From contig NZ_CP151800.1 of NCBI RefSeq assembly GCF_038449125.1, positions 2,080,406 through 2,144,405 of the forward strand: a stretch of DNA of 64,000 nucleotides, written 5' to 3'. A program made the translations under genes and the position numbers. Each line of letters begins with the position of its first letter. Position 1 is the stretch's first letter. Under the pieces are notes generated by a model, which ran no database searches, had not been told where the DNA came from, and saw nothing but the letters and a program-made list of their open reading frames with translations. Of the stretch, positions 55,325 through 64,000 are shown in pieces. The DNA is from Kosakonia sp. BYX6 (GTDB lineage Bacteria; Pseudomonadota; Gammaproteobacteria; Enterobacterales; Enterobacteriaceae).

Positions 55325-58300
55325 ATGAGCGACAAACACGCCGCCCGCCAGGGCGATCAAATTATTCACTCCAGCGTTTTCGCCGATATCACAAGCCTGG
55401 TCGCGGAAGGTGTAGCCTATGCGGCGATCGGTTCGGCAGTGGCATTTGCCGCAACCGCCGCAGCGCCGCTGTTGGGCGCAGGTGCCGCCGCTGCCAGTGT
55501 GGCCTCTATCGGCTCAAGTTGTATTTTGAGCGGCATTGTCGGCGGCATCCTCGCCAATGTCGCCGGGATCACGGATGACATTAGTCATGCAGCCAATAGC
55601 CTTGGCGACGCATTGTTCCCTCCTTCTCCTGCGGGAACCATTGTTACCGGCTCATCGAATGTGTTGACCAACAACAAGTTGGCAGCGCGGGCTGCCGGGG
55701 AATTAACCTCCGGCGAAACGCCGCCCGCGCAGCCGCAATCGGCGGAGAGTTTTGCCGACTACGCCGGGGTGTTACTTGCAGGGGCGAAACATTTTGGCAG
55801 TGAGATGTGGCAGCCAACGGTGGGCTCGGTGGACGCCGGAACCTCGCCGCTGGAACAGGATAAAGTTGTCTGCGACAAACACGCGGGTCCGCAATACCTG
55901 GCGCAGGGTTCCAAAAGCGTATTCATCAACGGGCAGCCCGCCGTCAGGGCGAAAGACAAAACCACCTGCGAAGCGGCCATTTCCGATGACGTCTCGCCAA
56001 ACGTGATTATCGGCGGCGACACCCTCACCGTACGTGATATCAAAAGCGGCAAAGTGCCAGGGCTGGCGGTCGCGATGATCGCGCTTTCTTTGGTCCGTGG
56101 TCGCCCCGGAAAAATACTTAAAAATATGCCCTGTGCACTCGCTTCTGCGGGGAGCGGCATGCTGGCGGATATGGCGGTTAATGCTGTTTTTGGCTCATCG
56201 CACCCGGTGCATGCCGCAACAGGTGTAAAAGTCCTTAACGATGAAAATGAACTCGATTTTGTCTTGCCAGGACGTTTTCCGCTCCAATTTCAGCGTAGTT
56301 ACAACAGCCTGACCACACGCGTCGGGCTTTTTGGCCTCGGCTGGGCGACCGTTTTTGACAGCTACCTGGCTCTGAACGGCGAAGAGGTCACCTGGTTCGA
56401 TGAAACCGGACGTGAATTACGTTTCGAACTGCCTTCGGTCACGAGCGCGTTATACAGCATTAGCGAAGGGGTAATCATCCGCCGCAACGAAGCGGGTGAT
56501 ATTGCCATCGCTGATGATGACGGCGCGGTCTGGCGGTTGTTTAAGCCGACGCGGGAAAACCCCGCGATTCTGCGGCTGGCATCGCTCAGCGATGAGTACG
56601 GCAACGCGCTGGAAACCGGCTGGGATGAGCATGGCAGGTTGGTGCGCATTCACGATGCGCCTTGTGCTATAGACGTGTCGCTGGCGTATGAGGATGACCG
56701 TTTTCCTGAGCGGATAACATCTGCCAGCCATTTTGACGGTGAACGTCACTGGCCGCTGATGCGCTGGGGCTACGACGCGCGCGGGCAACTCACCACGGTG
56801 ACCGATGCGACAGAGATTGTCCGCCGGGAATTTCGTTACAACAATGATGGGCTGATGGTCTGGCACCGCGTAGCCAGCGGGCTGGAGAGCGAATATCGCT
56901 GGGCGATGTTTGACCATTGGAGAGTGATCGAAAACCGCACAAATACCGGAGACGGCTGCCGCTTTGCCTACGATCTCGATGCCGGTTTAACCACTGTTAC
57001 GCACTATGACGGCCATGCGCGTCAACATTACTGGAACACACAGGGGTTGATTGTGCGTTTCGTTGATGAGCGCGGTGAGAGCTGGCGCTTTGAATGGAAT
57101 GACGATGAGCAACTGACTCGCCGTGTTGATCCGCTTGGCCACGCGATGACCTTCGTCTATGACGAGATGGGTAATCGGGTGCAAGAAACCGATGCCGAAG
57201 GGCGCTCTCGTTTCACGCACTGGTTGCAGAACCGCGCGCTGCCTGCGGTGATTACCGAACCCGGCGGCAGCGCAACATGCTTTTATTACGACGAACATTT
57301 CGGCCTGGCGCGTACCGTGGATGCCCTCGGGCAGGCAACAGTCCGGCGACGCGATGAATTTGGTCAGGTTATTGAAGAGTTTGATGCGGCAGGAAACCGT
57401 CGGCAGCAGGAGTATAACGACGCAGGTCAGGTCATCCGTGAAACCGATTGCTCCGGGCATGTCACGCGTTATCACTATCATCCTCTGGGCTGGTTGCAGT
57501 CCATCCAGGCGGCAGATGGCGAAGAGACGCGCTACCACTACGATGCCGCAGGACGCCCTGTACAACTGGAGCGGGCGGAAGGTTGGCAGGAAACGCTGGT
57601 CTGGAACGAGCAAGGTCTTCCGGCGCAGCATGAAGCGCCGGACGGTAGTCGCAGTGAATTTCGCTATGACACGACCGGCCGATTGGTTGCGACACGCAAC
57701 AGCATGGGGGAGGAGATCCGCCGCAGTTGGGACAGCCGCGGACGCCTTATCGCTCTGCATAATGAGAACGGCGAAGCTTATCAGTTCCGCTGGGGGGCGG
57801 ATTCTCTGTTGCTGGAAGAGCAGGGGCTGGATGGTGTCATAAGCCGCTATACCTATGATGCCTGCGGACGCACGCTGACGCGCACGTTTGCCGCCGATCA
57901 TCCGCAAGCGATAACGCATCGTTTCAACTGGAGTACGGCCGGGCAACTGCTCGCGCGGACAACGCCGGAAGGGCAGACGCGCTGGCACTGGTCTGCGACA
58001 GGGGTTCCTGAGCGCATCAGCCAGCATCCGCAACTTGATGAAAACAGCTGGAGCACGCAAGCCGAGCAAGAAATTATTTTCACTTTTGACGCGCTTGGAC
58101 GTGTGACGGGGGAGCAGGGGGAAAATGGAACCCTGGCCTGGCGCTACGATGCGCTGGGCAATCGCACGTCTACGCAGTTGCCTGATGGACGCGCGTTAAA
58201 ACATTTTTATTACGGCAGCGGCCATCTGTTGAGCATCGTGCTGGATAACCTGCCGATCAGTGATTTCAGCCGCGATACATTGCACCGCGAAGTGAGCCGA

Positions 58301-59752
58301 ACGCAAGGACTGCTGACCACCCGCAGCGACTACGATCGTCTCGGGCGGCTGCATCATCGTGATGTTTTTACTGGTAATGCGCAGCGCCCGGCGCCGCGCC
58401 GCTGGTCACGCCGCTGGGATTACGATCATCGCAATAACCTGGTTCGTGAAGAGCGCGACGATAATCCGTTCAACTGGTATCGCTGGAAATATGACGATGC
58501 TGGACGTCTGTTAACACAGGATGGCACGCTGCCGGGCCAGGAGCAGTGGCGCTGGGACGGCGCAGGTAACCCGGTGGATAATCCGCTGCAGCAAGCTGTT
58601 CAGCACAATCGCGTGACACAGTTGAATGGCATCCGCTGGCGGTATGACATCCATGGGCGCACCGTAGAAAAGGATAACGGTCAGACGTGCTGGCACTACC
58701 GTTATGACGGCGAGCATCGTCTTACGGATGTTATCAGTCAGTCTCGCGATCGTAATAAGCCGCAGGTGCAGGTCAGCTTTCGCTATGATCCGCTGGGGCG
58801 ACGTATCAGTAAAACGCGGCGCCAGATGCGTGCAGGCCAGGCGATCGGCCGCACTGTTACCACGCGTTTTGTCTGGGATGGTTTCCGGTTGTTGCAGGAA
58901 ATCCACGACAATGTGCCGCTGACGTATGTCTACAGCGACCAGACGAGCCATGATCCGCTGGCGCGCATTGACGGCATTAACGATCCGGAAATTTACTGGT
59001 TCCACTGCCAACCAAACGGTACACCGGAGCGCCTGACCGATGCCGAAGGGGAGATCCGCTGGGAAGGGCAAAACAGCGCGTGGGGTAAACTGTTGCGCGA
59101 ACCTCAGCTGCGCGCGCCGGAATACGCCCAGAATCTGCGCATGCAGGGGCAGTACCTGGATCGTGAAACGGGCTTACACTACAATCTGTTTCGTTACTAC
59201 GACCCGGACTGCGGCAGATTTACTCAGCAGGATCCGATAGGTCTGGCAGGTGGGATAAACCTCTACCAATACGCGCCAAATGCGCTCGGGTGGGTGGACC
59301 CGTGGGGGTTGAGCCAGCGGAAATGTTCTAATACCAACATACATTCAGGAAACAACACGTCTAATATTAGACATCAATCTGGTTCAGCAATAATCCACTG
59401 GCATGACAATCGCTCACGGAATAATAGATTTGGTCATTATTCTGTTGAAGTGAAGATTAATGGCATGAGTTTACATACACACCAAGCAGGAGCGCCGGGA
59501 GAATTAACAATGATAACCACTCGCGGTTTTGAACGTTTACCTCCAGCAGCAAAAATGGCCGAACTTAAATTGCCGAAAGCTGATGAAGCCGTTAAATATT
59601 TGGGTGGGGTGCTAGATAAAAATGGACCTATTTATGATCTTAAAAATCAAAGTTGCGTGACACATGTCTGTGATGTCTTAAGAAGTGGAGGGGTAGAGGT
59701 TCCTACTGAACCTGGCGCGCAAATGAAGTTTCTTTTGAAATTATTAAAATAA
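55325..59752 (+). CDS. rhs: PAAR-Rhs polymorphic toxin with permuted papain-like C-terminal domain
   Basis: This 1475-residue T6SS effector has, in order: Ala/Gly-rich hydrophobic helices (about 20-90) for the Eag chaperone; a PAAR domain (about 100-245; CDKHAGPQYLAQGSKSVFING); the Rhs shell of YD repeats (about 300-1300; RYDALGNRTSTQLPDG, YHYDAAGRP); and the core-end motif DPIGLAGGINLYQYAPN with the self-cleavage point at DPWGL (residues 1325-1329). The variable tail from residue 1330 (146 residues, base 59312 on, markedly AT-richer) has GHYSVEV with His1371 and NQSCVTHVCDVL with Cys1444. This His-then-Cys order suits a permuted NlpC/P60 or LRAT-like fold. An immunity gene follows 9 bases later. 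Confidence 0.92.
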   Translation: MSDKHAARQGDQIIHSSVFADITSLVAEGVAYAAIGSAVAFAATAAAPLLGAGAAAASVASIGSSCILSGIVGGILANVAGITDDISHAANSLGDALFPPSPAGTIVTGSSNVLTNNKLAARAAGELTSGETPPAQPQSAESFADYAGVLLAGAKHFGSEMWQPTVGSVDAGTSPLEQDKVVCDKHAGPQYLAQGSKSVFINGQPAVRAKDKTTCEAAISDDVSPNVIIGGDTLTVRDIKSGKVPGLAVAMIALSLVRGRPGKILKNMPCALASAGSGMLADMAVNAVFGSSHPVHAATGVKVLNDENELDFVLPGRFPLQFQRSYNSLTTRVGLFGLGWATVFDSYLALNGEEVTWFDETGRELRFELPSVTSALYSISEGVIIRRNEAGDIAIADDDGAVWRLFKPTRENPAILRLASLSDEYGNALETGWDEHGRLVRIHDAPCAIDVSLAYEDDRFPERITSASHFDGERHWPLMRWGYDARGQLTTVTDATEIVRREFRYNNDGLMVWHRVASGLESEYRWAMFDHWRVIENRTNTGDGCRFAYDLDAGLTTVTHYDGHARQHYWNTQGLIVRFVDERGESWRFEWNDDEQLTRRVDPLGHAMTFVYDEMGNRVQETDAEGRSRFTHWLQNRALPAVITEPGGSATCFYYDEHFGLARTVDALGQATVRRRDEFGQVIEEFDAAGNRRQQEYNDAGQVIRETDCSGHVTRYHYHPLGWLQSIQAADGEETRYHYDAAGRPVQLERAEGWQETLVWNEQGLPAQHEAPDGSRSEFRYDTTGRLVATRNSMGEEIRRSWDSRGRLIALHNENGEAYQFRWGADSLLLEEQGLDGVISRYTYDACGRTLTRTFAADHPQAITHRFNWSTAGQLLARTTPEGQTRWHWSATGVPERISQHPQLDENSWSTQAEQEIIFTFDALGRVTGEQGENGTLAWRYDALGNRTSTQLPDGRALKHFYYGSGHLLSIVLDNLPISDFSRDTLHREVSRTQGLLTTRSDYDRLGRLHHRDVFTGNAQRPAPRRWSRRWDYDHRNNLVREERDDNPFNWYRWKYDDAGRLLTQDGTLPGQEQWRWDGAGNPVDNPLQQAVQHNRVTQLNGIRWRYDIHGRTVEKDNGQTCWHYRYDGEHRLTDVISQSRDRNKPQVQVSFRYDPLGRRISKTRRQMRAGQAIGRTVTTRFVWDGFRLLQEIHDNVPLTYVYSDQTSHDPLARIDGINDPEIYWFHCQPNGTPERLTDAEGEIRWEGQNSAWGKLLREPQLRAPEYAQNLRMQGQYLDRETGLHYNLFRYYDPDCGRFTQQDPIGLAGGINLYQYAPNALGWVDPWGLSQRKCSNTNIHSGNNTSNIRHQSGSAIIHWHDNRSRNNRFGHYSVEVKINGMSLHTHQAGAPGELTMITTRGFERLPPAAKMAELKLPKADEAVKYLGGVLDKNGPIYDLKNQSCVTHVCDVLRSGGVEVPTEPGAQMKFLLKLLK

Positions 59753-59761
59753 GAGGTGGTT

Positions 59762-60097
59762 ATGTTTTCATTATGCCCAATTCATTCTGTTGCTCGAGAT
59801 GTTACGGTCTCAAAAAATATAAGCAAAGCATTAGAGGGAAACGTAATTATTGAAGGTGTGGTAGAGGTAGTGATTGTCATGCCTGATGAGCATATGGCAA
59901 AAGAACATCTATTTGTTGACTTGGAATTGTTGAAAACTCTTGGCATAGAAGAAAGGAGTGGCATTGTTTTATATGATAGAGATAAAACTAATAAAAAAAT
60001 GAATGATAGATTGGTTATTAATAAGTTGTCAGGGTATCTCTGCAGCGCATGTCCTATTTGTTTAAGTGAAAAACTGGGTTTAAAATCATCTATCTAA
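59762..60097 (+). CDS. candidate immunity protein for the Rhs toxin
   Basis: This 111-residue protein without signal peptide or membrane segment follows the Rhs toxin by 9 bases. ATG 59762 has AGAGGTGG upstream; GTG 59756 is an alternative. Four Cys are present (one near the start, three in LCSACPIC near the end), so metal binding is possible. It is AT-rich like the toxin tail, as expected for a toxin/immunity pair acquired together. A cytoplasmic immunity protein implies that the toxin works in the cytoplasm (inference). I do not recognise the family. Confidence 0.7.
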   Translation: MFSLCPIHSVARDVTVSKNISKALEGNVIIEGVVEVVIVMPDEHMAKEHLFVDLELLKTLGIEERSGIVLYDRDKTNKKMNDRLVINKLSGYLCSACPICLSEKLGLKSSI

Positions 60098-60258
60098 TTA
60101 TTAGCCAAAATCAAACCTCCAGTGGGAAATATTTAGATAACCTGGAACTACTCGAAAGCAAAAGTACAATAGCCTGTAAACAAGCTGCCAAAAATGGCTC
60201 ACCAGTCAAAGCAGGTCATATAAAAATAATACCCAAAAACAAACTTGATGTTATTTAA
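60070..60258 (+). pseudogene. possible fragment of a displaced toxin or immunity gene
   Basis: A 62-codon open frame without a start codon runs into TAA 60256-60258. It reads like real protein (SSGKYLDNLELLESKST, CKQAAKNGSPVKAGHIKI). Position behind an Rhs immunity gene is where orphan tails usually accumulate. No family is recognised. Confidence 0.3.
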
Positions 60259-60502
60259 AGGGTTTTAAGTAATGCTACCGCTTGAGGGTAATTATTGAGG
60301 TTACATGCCGCTATGTGTACTGAAATAGCTAAAGTTATTTATTCACAACGAGCTTATTTCGCTTTAATAATGTCAGGTAGTAAGTATATTATTTCTGCAT
60401 TGACTTCTAACCTTTATCCAAATTTACATTTGGATTTTAGTAAGGCCATAATCTATTAATTGCAATACTAATATATTTAACTCTAAGGAACGAATCCACA
60501 AT
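60259..60502. other. AT-rich non-coding stretch
   Basis: No gene is seen. It presumably holds the promoter for the exported protein that follows. Confidence 0.5.
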
Positions 60503-61600
60503 ATGCATCGTATCAACCCTGATAAAAGCGAACTGCTTCCTGCTTTTTTGGCTTGCTTATTATTCGGTTCATCCTTTGCTATTTCAGCAGAACTTCATCT
60601 CAATCAATATGACAAATTAGAAACCATTGAAGGTGTTACTTCGAACAAAGAAGTAGAAGCACAACTCAAGAAACTGTTGGGCGATAAGTACGACGACTTC
60701 ATTCTTAATTTCGATCTTTATGGTGAACCACATCATACGGCAGACGGCGGGTTGTTTGTTGAAGGGTTCTTGCAGCACCTTGCGTTAGAAAACGCGTCTG
60801 CTTTCGTCATCTATCCGGATGGCAAGTTGTCTGCCGCGTGGGTATTACCGGGCGAAAAGATGATTCACTACCGGACAAACCGCGCCGAGAAAGGTATTAA
60901 TCGCGATATCCAACAGTGGGCGAGCAAGTTTGATGATAAGACATTCGAGACATTGCCTGCGCAGTCTGCCGATCTCTTTTCCGGCAAATGGCAAGGGGAT
61001 GACGATTTCACATCAACATTCAGCCTCAAACTCTTGCAGCAGAATAATAAACTCACCGGCTCATATTGTTTTATTACCCGGGGCGGTAACCGCATCGATT
61101 GCGCTGATGAAGAGCAGAATAATCTCTCTGGTGAGGCCAAAAACAATGTTGCCACCATCACTTTTGATTCCACTTTCGGTGGAAAAAATGGCAAAGCAAC
61201 GTTGGTTGTCGATGGAGAAAAGATGCAATGGCAGCTTACTCAGCCACCGGCAAAGGGCAATTACTATGCACCGGAGTCTTATCACCTCGTAAAAGATCAC
61301 GCCAATGCAGGCGCTGCCGCGCGATTGCTGAGTACCAGCAAATTCACTATTGCTATCCGCAATAACTGTGGCGTGTTCAGTACGCCCTGCGATGACATGC
61401 TCTACACCGGCGTGCGAAACAGCGATAACACTATGATCAGCCTGAAGGGCAAAACGGTGCGGGGTCGCGACAACCGCGTTGTTGGTTCCGAATTCAGCAA
61501 CGGCAATGTCACCTATCGGGTCAATTACCAGCCACCAGAACTCATTGTGGCGCAGGGTAAAAAGATCCTCGTCAACCAACCTGCGCAATGGCAGAAGTAA
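60503..61600 (+). CDS. exported two-domain protein of unknown function
   Basis: This 365-residue protein has a hydrophobic N-terminal export signal (LLPAFLACLLFGSSFAISA, cleaved about residue 29). The middle part (about 150-270) looks like a small beta-barrel starting LFSGKWQGDDDF and containing KLTGSYCFITRGGNRIDC. The last 85 residues form a second unit with two Cys (NNCGVFSTPC) and SLKGKTVRGRDN, FSNGNVTYRVNY. Both parts resemble domains of small periplasmic enterobacterial proteins, but I cannot name a family. It closes the T6SS island and could be another immunity or envelope protein. AAGGA lies 13 bases before ATG 60503. Confidence 0.7.
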   Translation: MHRINPDKSELLPAFLACLLFGSSFAISAELHLNQYDKLETIEGVTSNKEVEAQLKKLLGDKYDDFILNFDLYGEPHHTADGGLFVEGFLQHLALENASAFVIYPDGKLSAAWVLPGEKMIHYRTNRAEKGINRDIQQWASKFDDKTFETLPAQSADLFSGKWQGDDDFTSTFSLKLLQQNNKLTGSYCFITRGGNRIDCADEEQNNLSGEAKNNVATITFDSTFGGKNGKATLVVDGEKMQWQLTQPPAKGNYYAPESYHLVKDHANAGAAARLLSTSKFTIAIRNNCGVFSTPCDDMLYTGVRNSDNTMISLKGKTVRGRDNRVVGSEFSNGNVTYRVNYQPPELIVAQGKKILVNQPAQWQK

Positions 61601-61710
61601 CACTCATCTAAGGCTATATAAACGATACGTGAAAATCGCTGAAGAGAAGGGGATGCGATTGAAATGATGAATGTTGATGGACAGGTAATACGCCTAATCG
61701 AATCGTGAAT

Positions 61711-61746
61711 AAAAACCCCCGGCAGGTTTCCTCTCCGGGGGTTTTT
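61711..61746. terminator. bidirectional terminator between the T6SS island and the fumarase gene
   Basis: A 12-bp perfect stem (AAAAACCCCCGG with CCGGGGGTTTTT) with a 12-base loop. It is flanked by A and T tracts, so it works on both strands, five bases from the fumarase stop. Confidence 0.92.
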
Positions 61747-61751
61747 GTCAT

Positions 61752-63401
61752 TTAGCGCTGGCTACAGCCTGTGCACTGTCTGTTCTGGATCTGCTGGAAG
61801 AAGTCATTGCCTTTATCATCCACCAGGATAAACGCCGGGAAGTTCTCCACTTCAATCTTCCAGATAGCCTCCATACCCAGCTCTGGATAAGCGACGCATT
61901 CGAGGCTCTTAATGCTCTGCTGCGCCAGTACCGCCGCCGGGCCACCAATGCTCCCCAGATAGAAGCCGCCGTGTTTAGCACAGGCATCTGTTACCTGCTG
62001 GCTGCGGTTACCTTTCGCCAGCATAATCATGCTCGCACCGTGAGATTGCAGCAGATCAACGTAGGAATCCATACGGCCCGCGGTGGTTGGGCCAAGTGAA
62101 CCAGACGCATAACCCTCCGGCGTTTTTGCTGGGCCTGCGTAGTAGATCGGGTGATCTTTCACGTACTGCGGCAATTCTTCGCCGTTATCAATCAGTTCTT
62201 TCAGTTTCGCGTGGGCAATATCACGCGCCACGATAATGGTGCCGTTAAGCGATACGCGCGTAGAAACCGGGAATGCGGAGAGCTGTGCGAGGATCTCTTT
62301 CATCGGCTGATTTAGATTGATTTTCGCCACATCACCTTCGCCCTGCTGGCGCAGTTCTTCCGGTATGTACTGGCCCGGATTGTGCTCCATCTTCTCAATC
62401 CAGATCCCTTCGCGGTTAATCTTCGCTTTGATATTACGGTCGGCAGAGCAGGAGACACCCATACCAATCGGACAGGATGCGCCGTGGCGCGGCAGACGAA
62501 TTACGCGGATGTCATGAGCAAAGTATTTGCCGCCAAACTGGGCGCCCAGGCCCAGATCCTGTGCTTCTTGCATCAATTCCTGTTCCAGTTGCACATCGCG
62601 GAACGCCTGGCCGTGCTCGTTGCCTTCGGTCGGCAGACCGTCATAGTAGCGCGTGGAAGCCAGTTTCACGGTTTTCAGCGTGGATTCTGCGGACGTTCCG
62701 CCAATCACAAAGGCGATATGGTACGGCGGGCATGCCGCGGTACCGAGGGTACGCATTTTCTCAACCAGGTAGTTTTTCAGCTTAGCCGGGGTGATCAGCG
62801 CTTTGGTTTCTTGATAGAGATAGGTTTTGTTCGCTGAACCGCCGCCTTTCGCAACGCACAGGAATTTATACTCATCCCCATCCACGCTATAGAGATCAAT
62901 CTGCGCAGGCAGGTTCGTGCCGGTGTTCACCTCGTTGTACATATCCAGCGGGGCGTTCTGTGAATAGCGCAGGTTATCTTGGGTGTAGGTGTTATAGACG
63001 CCGCGTGCCAGCGCCGCTTCATCGCCGCCGCCGGTCCATACGCGTTGACCTTTTTTCCCCATAATGATTGCCGTGCCGGTGTCCTGGCAGGTCGGGAGAA
63101 TCCCTTTCGCGGCAATTTCCGAGTTACGCAGGAATTGCAGAGCAACGTATTTGTCGTTTTCGCTCGCTTGTGGGTCGGCCAGGATCGCAGCAACCTGTTT
63201 CTGATGAGACGGACGCAGCAGGAAAGAGGCGTCATGGAAGGCCTGTTGCGCCAGCAGCGTCAATGCTTGTGGCTCAACCTTCAGCACTTCCTGACCATCA
63301 AAATCGGCGATGGAAACATGTTCGCGGCTCAGCAAATAATATTCCGTATTGTCTTTCGCCAGCGGGAACGGGTCCTGATAAACAAAAGGTTTGTTCGACA
63401 T
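61752..63401 (-). CDS. fumB: class I fumarate hydratase (iron-sulfur)
   Basis: This is an oxygen-sensitive [4Fe-4S] fumarase interconverting fumarate and L-malate. Its 549 residues match FumA/FumB. Cluster Cys appear at C105 ([10 protein letters not shown]), in TAACPPYH and in [12 protein letters not shown]. Catalytic-site stretches [12 protein letters not shown] and [20 protein letters not shown] are intact. Residues such as [14 protein letters not shown] and SEIAAKG are closer to FumB than FumA of E. coli as I remember them, so the symbol is tentative. It lies downstream of a DASS transporter on the same strand, suggesting use of an imported dicarboxylate. Confidence 0.93.
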   Translation of the reverse strand: MSNKPFVYQDPFPLAKDNTEYYLLSREHVSIADFDGQEVLKVEPQALTLLAQQAFHDASFLLRPSHQKQVAAILADPQASENDKYVALQFLRNSEIAAKGILPTCQDTGTAIIMGKKGQRVWTGGGDEAALARGVYNTYTQDNLRYSQNAPLDMYNEVNTGTNLPAQIDLYSVDGDEYKFLCVAKGGGSANKTYLYQETKALITPAKLKNYLVEKMRTLGTAACPPYHIAFVIGGTSAESTLKTVKLASTRYYDGLPTEGNEHGQAFRDVQLEQELMQEAQDLGLGAQFGGKYFAHDIRVIRLPRHGASCPIGMGVSCSADRNIKAKINREGIWIEKMEHNPGQYIPEELRQQGEGDVAKINLNQPMKEILAQLSAFPVSTRVSLNGTIIVARDIAHAKLKELIDNGEELPQYVKDHPIYYAGPAKTPEGYASGSLGPTTAGRMDSYVDLLQSHGASMIMLAKGNRSQQVTDACAKHGGFYLGSIGGPAAVLAQQSIKSLECVAYPELGMEAIWKIEVENFPAFILVDDKGNDFFQQIQNRQCTGCSQR

Positions 63402-63424
63402 AGCTCTTTACTCCATAAAAATAA

Positions 63425-63448
63425 AACCGCCGGGCGAACCCGACGGTT
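63425..63448 (-). terminator. intercistronic terminator/attenuator between transporter and fumarase
   Basis: On the minus strand AACCGTCGGG-TTCG-CCCGGCGGTT (10 pairs, one G-T) is followed by TTATTTTTA. It lies within the 52-base gap between the transporter stop and the fumarase start and may limit readthrough. Confidence 0.7.
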
Positions 63449-63453
63449 GTGAA

Positions 63454-64000
63454 TCAGAACATCATGGTAATCCACGGATAACCAATCAACAGCAGGGCGG
63501 CAAGGAAGATGGCACCGAAGATAGTGCCAAGACGCCAGTAGTCTTTCGTCGGCAAATAACCGCTGCCGTAGTAAATCGGGCTTGGGCCTGTACCGTACGG
63601 AGTGATTATGCCCATCACACCGAGCGAGGTGCACAGTACCAGCACGACGACTTCCATATTAATGCCCGGGATAGTGGCGGCGATGGTCAGCATCGCTGGC
63701 AGCAGGGCGGTGGTGTGCGCAGTGGTGCTGGCAAACAGATAGTGCAGCAGGTAGAACGCCAGCAGCAGGGCGATAGTCGCCATCCCCGGAGAAATACCGG
63801 CCATCAGCAGGCCGCCTTCTTTACCCAACCAGGCGATAAAGCCGGTAGAGGAGAGGCCGTCAGCCAGTGCCACCAGGGTGGCGAACCAGACAAAAGTGTT
63901 CCACGCCGGTTTGTTGCTGGTAATGTCGTTCCAGGTCAGCACGCCGGTCCACAGCATCAGCACCACAACCAGCAGGGCAGCCAGTGCCGGTTCGATAAAG
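63454..64000 (-). CDS. DASS-family anion/dicarboxylate transporter, C-terminal part (runs off window)
   Basis: This is the last 181 residues of a sodium-coupled divalent anion transporter of the CitT/TtdT group; the 5' part lies beyond position 64000. Membrane segments alternate with conserved TSNKPAWNTFVWFATLV, HYLFASTTAHTTALLPAML and the family motif GIITPYGTGPSPIYYGSGYLP. Substrates of this group include citrate, tartrate, succinate and fumarate. The fumarase gene downstream suggests malate, fumarate or tartrate metabolism. The reading frame stays open to the window edge. Confidence 0.88.
   Translation of the reverse strand, partial: FIEPALAALLVVVLMLWTGVLTWNDITSNKPAWNTFVWFATLVALADGLSSTGFIAWLGKEGGLLMAGISPGMATIALLLAFYLLHYLFASTTAHTTALLPAMLTIAATIPGINMEVVVLVLCTSLGVMGIITPYGTGPSPIYYGSGYLPTKDYWRLGTIFGAIFLAALLLIGYPWITMMF

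Noticed and set aside
56987-58069. Antisense open frame opposite rhs
   Set aside because: It lies within the Rhs shell; composition and absence of a start region argue against a gene.
1-64000. CRISPR arrays, tRNA, rRNA or insertion sequences
   Set aside because: No regularly spaced short repeats, no tRNA-like cloverleaf, and no transposase frame or terminal inverted repeats were seen.

Overview
The window is chromosomal DNA of an enterobacterium (Enterobacterales, probably close to Kosakonia, Enterobacter or Klebsiella). The basis is gene order and protein sequence: dsbB, fadR, ycgB, dadA, dadX, cvrA, ldcA, emtA, ycgR, ymgE and treA lie in the same order and orientation as in Escherichia coli, with near-identical lengths and key residues. 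An ERIC repeat also fits this order. The genus cannot be fixed from the sequence alone. No database search was run, so family names rest on motifs and remembered sequences.

Region 1 (1-3.7 kb) is a prophage remnant. It holds a tail-spike gene broken by five successive one-base losses, an intact O-antigen-type acyltransferase, and the C-terminal stump of an S24 (UmuD/LexA-like) peptidase. Region 2 (3.7-16.8 kb) is core chromosome: a secreted cupin protein, dsbB, fadR (nhaB, which separates these two in E. coli, is absent here), ycgB, the dadAX D-/L-alanine catabolic operon with an upstream CRP site, the antiporter gene cvrA, ldcA and emtA (murein turnover), ycgR with a clear flagellar sigma-28 promoter, ymgE and the periplasmic trehalase treA.

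Region 3 (16.8-61.6 kb) is a complete type VI secretion (T6SS) island, all on the + strand, behind an AT-rich leader of almost 1 kb. All thirteen core components are present: tssJ, K, L, M (membrane complex); tssA, B, C, D, E, F, G, I (tail and baseplate); and tssH (ClpV). Accessory genes are tagF, an FHA protein, a PP2C phosphatase and a Ser/Thr kinase (a phosphorylation switch), vasI-like and tagJ. An amidase pair (immunity tai4, effector tae4) sits between tssC and hcp. A strong hairpin after the kinase gene ends the structural part. The downstream cargo is vgrG1 with a DUF3592-type partner; decayed copies of the same pair; a DUF2169/pentapeptide/DUF3540/DUF4150 module; vgrG2 with a C-terminal zinc-metallopeptidase domain and an overlapping exported immunity candidate; and an Eag chaperone, PAAR-Rhs toxin and immunity gene. 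A secreted two-domain protein of unknown role closes the island.

Region 4 (61.7-64 kb, minus strand) carries a class I fumarase and the 3' part of a DASS-family dicarboxylate/anion transporter that continues beyond the window.

The most unusual content is in the cargo: a Rhs C-terminus that looks like a circularly permuted papain-fold enzyme (His before Cys); an evolved VgrG with a HEAGH motif; a PAAR-like adaptor module with no visible toxin; a 1.36-kb near-identical duplication of vgrG; and fossil copies of an older VgrG/immunity pair.
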